Shown here piece by piece: positions 7,816 to 10,196 of a stretch of DNA of 10,196 bases. The DNA is from Bacteroidota bacterium. GTDB taxonomy: Bacteria > Bacteroidota > Bacteroidia > Chitinophagales > Chitinophagaceae. The notes under the pieces are model-generated. The model did no database searches and had not been told where the DNA came from. It was given only the letters and a program-made list of their open reading frames with translations. How positions within the stretch are numbered: position 1 is the first letter of the stretch; every line of letters starts with the position of its first letter. The stretch covers positions 1-10,196 of the forward strand of contig CANHIR010000059.1 of the NCBI GenBank assembly GCA_947461015.1, written 5' to 3'. A program made the position numbers and the translations under genes.

Positions 7816-9033
7816 TTATAAGTTTGCAGTCTTTAATTTTTTTGGAATTTTCACTTCAATATTCTTTTTTTCACTTCCTCGTTTTACAGTGAATTTTAAA
7901 GTTTGGCCTTCCGATAAGTATTCCCATTTAAGGTCATTAACATCTGTTACTTTCTTATCATCAAATTGTACAATAATATCGTTTTCCTTAAATCCAGCTT
8001 TATCAGCAGGAGATGCTTCATTGACAGATTTCACTTTAACCCCTTCACCAGATTCAAGATCTTCAATAGATATACCAAGTTTAGGTTTTTTATTAAAATT
8101 CCCAGTAATTCCATTTAAGTTAGGTAAGTCTGGCATTTCAAAGTTGAAATTTTGGTCTGGACTAATTCTAAAACCTCTACGCATGATATTTGGCATCTTG
8201 CCATTAGGAGCAATAAAAATATCTGAATTGTTATTTGTAATTGTTTTATTTTTTTCTAAAACGGCAGTAGTCTTCTTTTCTTTCCCTTCTCTTAAATAAG
8301 TGATATTGATTTTATCTTCGGGCTTGAATCCACCTACAACTTCATATAAGGAGTTTGGTCCGTCAATTTTTTTATCATTTACCTTGGTAATAATATCATC
8401 TTCTTTTAAACCCGCTTTTTGCGCTGGGCTATTTTCACTCACTGAATTGATCATTGCACCTTTTTCAACTGATTCGGTCATAACGCCTAAAAAGGCAGCA
8501 TTCATAGGGGCTGGAGGTGGGGGAGGTGGAGCCATCATAGTGGAGGCATCCTCATCTATTTCAAATACGTCAATATCGGTTACGGTAACAGAATCTCCTT
8601 TCACCGTAATTGTTTCCCCAGGTTTGTTGCCTTTTGTAACCATTACCTTACTTCTTCTTGTTATCCTTGGATCATTTTTGTCTGCAGGTACTCCATTAAT
8701 GGTAACATGATCTCCATCTACTATTACGGTCATGTTTACAACGCTATCCTTTTTTACTGCTTTAGCTTTTTGCTTTGTGATCACTTCAATCACTCCATTT
8801 TCTCCCTTTGCACCATATTTATTTGTTGCATTTGTGCCTTTTAACACACTCATTGATTTTATATCATTGGGAGAGAGATCATTAACATTTGCTTGTGGCG
8901 TAATAACTCCATCAATAACAATTAATGGCTGTGTAGTGTCTTTGCTATTTTTTTTAATCACTACTACTTCTTGTGCGTTAACGGTTAATTGTACCATTAC
9001 AATGAGTACGATCCCTAAGGCTAATTTTTTCAT
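7816..9033 (-). CDS. Secreted protein: TonB-plug-like module plus two PDZ domains
   Basis: The 405-residue protein has a signal peptide, probably cut after Ala20 (TVNA-QE), so it should act in the periplasm or at the outer membrane. Residues 36-87 read PLIVIDGV, then SPNDIKSMSVLKG, KYGAKGENGVIEVITK; this is the signature of the plug domain of SusC-like TonB-dependent receptors, but no beta-barrel follows. Residues about 98-160 are beta-rich with repeated VTINGV/VTVKGDSVTV strands. A proline run (169-174) leads to PDZ1 (about 180-265, binding loop FLGV, then SPAQKAGLKEDDIITKVNDK). PDZ2 covers about 315-398 (KLGI loop, then SPADKAGFKENDIIVQFDDK). No trypsin-like or other protease domain is present, so this is not an HtrA/DegP enzyme. 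It probably serves as a binding or scaffold protein for C-terminal peptides (inference). It has its own likely promoter and a strong terminator, so it appears to be a single-gene unit. The ATG at 9033 gives a clean signal peptide. Confidence 0.88.
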   Translation of the reverse strand: MKKLALGIVLIVMVQLTVNAQEVVVIKKNSKDTTQPLIVIDGVITPQANVNDLSPNDIKSMSVLKGTNATNKYGAKGENGVIEVITKQKAKAVKKDSVVNMTVIVDGDHVTINGVPADKNDPRITRRSKVMVTKGNKPGETITVKGDSVTVTDIDVFEIDEDASTMMAPPPPPPAPMNAAFLGVMTESVEKGAMINSVSENSPAQKAGLKEDDIITKVNDKKIDGPNSLYEVVGGFKPEDKINITYLREGKEKKTTAVLEKNKTITNNNSDIFIAPNGKMPNIMRRGFRISPDQNFNFEMPDLPNLNGITGNFNKKPKLGISIEDLESGEGVKVKSVNEASPADKAGFKENDIIVQFDDKKVTDVNDLKWEYLSEGQTLKFTVKRGSEKKNIEVKIPKKLKTANL

Positions 9034-9065
9034 AAACTATATTTTATACGAATTTGTTTGTAGGA

Positions 9066-9073
9066 CAAATGTA
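9066..9073 (-). promoter_or_regulatory. Candidate Bacteroidota -7 element for the plug-PDZ gene
   Basis: On the minus strand this reads TACATTTG, a full match to TAnnTTTG, 32 bases before the ATG at 9033. That would leave a leader of about 25 bases. A near-match to the -33 element (TTCG for TTTG, 9091-9094) lies 17 bases further upstream, an acceptable spacing. The region is AT-rich, which raises the risk of a chance match. Confidence 0.45.
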
Positions 9074-9139
9074 TGAAATTTTATTTACTACGAATTTATT
9101 CGCAAATGTTAATTTTTTATAAAAGCATTGGTAAATATA

Positions 9140-9176
9140 AAGGCCTTATAAGTCAGTTTTTGATTTACAAGGCCTT
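9140..9176 (-). terminator. Probable hairpin terminator after alaS
   Basis: Two copies of AAGGCCTT (9140-9147 and 9169-9176) pair as an 8-bp stem. After one A-C mismatch the pairing continues for three to four more base pairs (9149-9152 with 9164-9167). It lies 28 bases past the alaS stop. On the minus strand it is followed by TTATATTTA, a weak U-tract, so it may be less efficient than the hairpin at 7763-7797. The rest of 9034-9204 holds only the promoter region of the plug-PDZ gene. Confidence 0.55.
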
Positions 9177-9204
9177 GATTTTCAATAATATAAAATAGAA
9201 TAAG

Positions 9205-10196
9205 CTATTTGATGATCATGTTTTTGATCACTTCCAATACTTTGTCTAATTGAGTGGCATCCTGTCCTCCAGCACTTGCCAAAGTTTTTTGACCTCCGCC
9301 ACCCCCTTTAATAAGTGGGGCAATTTTTTCTTTAATAATGCTTGGTGCCTGCCAATTTTTGTTGTTCACTAAGTCCTCACTAATGTATAAAGCAATATTT
9401 GCTTTACCTGCGGTTTCCGCTACTAGTAATACAACCGAGCTATGTTGTAATGCACCTAATTGTTGCGCTAGTTTTTTTAAATACTCAGCATTGTTCATTT
9501 GTAATTGAATACCTAAATATTGAATTTCGTTGATTGTCACAAATGAAGAACGATGTTTTTCAAATAATTCATTCACCAACAATGCTTCTTGACTCTCTAA
9601 CTTCTTAGACAATTCTTTTTGACTAGTTTGTAATGCACTTATCGTGTCATTTAATACATCCACACTTGAACTTTCATTCCATTCTGGTGCTGTAAAAAGG
9701 GTATTCATTTTTGCTGCAATACCTGCACAAGCTTCTGTTAACTGCACAATTTGTTTGTGTAGTTTTTCATTAACCTGTGTAATATATTTTGCAGCAGCAT
9801 CTCCAACAACCGCTTCCACTCTTCTAACACCTGCTGCAACTGAAGCTTCTGCTTTTAAAATGAAGTTTCCAATTTCACCTGTATGGCCAACATGGGTACC
9901 GCCACACAACTCAATAGAATAAGTAGGATCCATAATAACGACACGCACTTTGTCTCCGTATTTTTCACCAAATAACGCCATAGCCCCTAAAGCGAGGGCC
10001 TCATCTTTGCTCATTTCATTGATCACTACGGGCACATTTTCTTTAATTTTTTCATTCACTATTTTTTCAACAGATGCCATTTCGGCATCGGTCATTTTAG
10101 CAAAATGAGAAAAGTCGAAACGCAATTGCGCTTCATTCACCAAACTACCTTTTTGTGCCACATGATTTCCTAACACAGATCTTAAAGCGGCATGTA
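9205..10196 (-). CDS. alaS: Alanyl-tRNA synthetase, C-terminal part (5' end outside window)
   Basis: The frame is open to the window edge and gives the last 329 residues of AlaS (normally about 870-880), which charges tRNA(Ala) in the cytoplasm. The fragment begins inside the editing domain. HAALRSVLGNHVAQKGS starts with the second His of the zinc-binding HxxxH motif, and CGGTHVGHTGEIGNF supplies the Cys and His of the Cys-x3-His half (Cys codon at 9904-9906). The mischarged-tRNA editing site therefore looks intact as far as seen. RFDFSHF is also typical. A coiled-coil linker follows, then the C-terminal DHHA1-type C-Ala domain with the glycine loop GGGGGQKTLASAGGQ near the end. The GTG at 10174-10176 is an internal valine codon, not a start. 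The aminoacylation domain lies beyond 10196. A hairpin terminator follows 28 bases after the stop. Confidence 0.97.
   Translation of the reverse strand, partial: HAALRSVLGNHVAQKGSLVNEAQLRFDFSHFAKMTDAEMASVEKIVNEKIKENVPVVINEMSKDEALALGAMALFGEKYGDKVRVVIMDPTYSIELCGGTHVGHTGEIGNFILKAEASVAAGVRRVEAVVGDAAAKYITQVNEKLHKQIVQLTEACAGIAAKMNTLFTAPEWNESSSVDVLNDTISALQTSQKELSKKLESQEALLVNELFEKHRSSFVTINEIQYLGIQLQMNNAEYLKKLAQQLGALQHSSVVLLVAETAGKANIALYISEDLVNNKNWQAPSIIKEKIAPLIKGGGGGQKTLASAGGQDATQLDKVLEVIKNMIIK

Noticed and set aside
8508..8532. G-rich run opposite the proline codons, as a possible structured or phase-variable tract
   Set aside because: The run is interrupted and encodes an ordinary Pro linker in frame; there is no long mononucleotide repeat that would slip readily.
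7889..8710. Two long plus-strand open frames opposite the plug-PDZ gene
   Set aside because: They mirror the PDZ gene codons (including a poly-Gly run opposite the poly-Pro run) and show no domain or start signal of their own.
9047..9097. Direct repeat TACGAATTT at 9047-9055 and 9089-9097 flanking the plug-PDZ promoter
   Set aside because: It could be an operator pair, but nine AT-rich bases repeated twice in this composition can arise by chance and no symmetry supports a binding site.
10174..10176. GTG as a possible start of a short AlaS-like editing protein
   Set aside because: The frame continues upstream to the window edge with AlaS-type sequence (HAALRS), so this is an internal valine of alaS.

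Overview
This window is AT-rich chromosomal DNA, most likely from a member of the Bacteroidota, probably near the Chitinophagaceae/Sphingobacteriia; the exact lineage is inference. The signs are: a DUF4369-type plus TlpA-type thioredoxin lipoprotein; a secreted protein carrying the plug signature of SusC-like receptors; genes without Shine-Dalgarno sequences; and two copies of the Bacteroidota -7 promoter pattern TAnnTTTG placed just upstream of minus-strand genes. Coding density is high, no gap exceeds 300 bases, and I see no mobile element, CRISPR array, tRNA or rRNA.

Left half, plus strand (1-5085): four closely spaced genes that look like one transcription unit. They are the C-terminal part of a DegT/DnrJ/EryC1/StrS-type PLP aminotransferase (cut by the window edge), rpoN (sigma-54), a small integral membrane protein with a degenerate PAP2-phosphatase signature, and a 12-helix MMPL/RND-type exporter. 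Gaps are 9, 23 and 10 bases. The sugar aminotransferase, the PAP2-like protein and the exporter all fit cell-envelope work, and sigma-54 sits among them.

Right half, minus strand (10196-5105): the C-terminal part of alaS (cut by the window edge), a secreted protein joining a TonB-plug-like module to two PDZ domains, gatB, and a thioredoxin-fold lipoprotein only 3 bases after gatB. A strong hairpin terminator separates the PDZ gene from gatB, and a weaker hairpin follows alaS. The two halves converge at 5086-5104 with almost no space and no clear terminator.

Most of the window is housekeeping. The parts most worth a second look are the plug-PDZ fusion protein, the degenerate PAP2-like membrane protein after rpoN, and the exporter whose first half lacks the acidic residue kept in its second half. 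I found no convincing undescribed multi-gene system.
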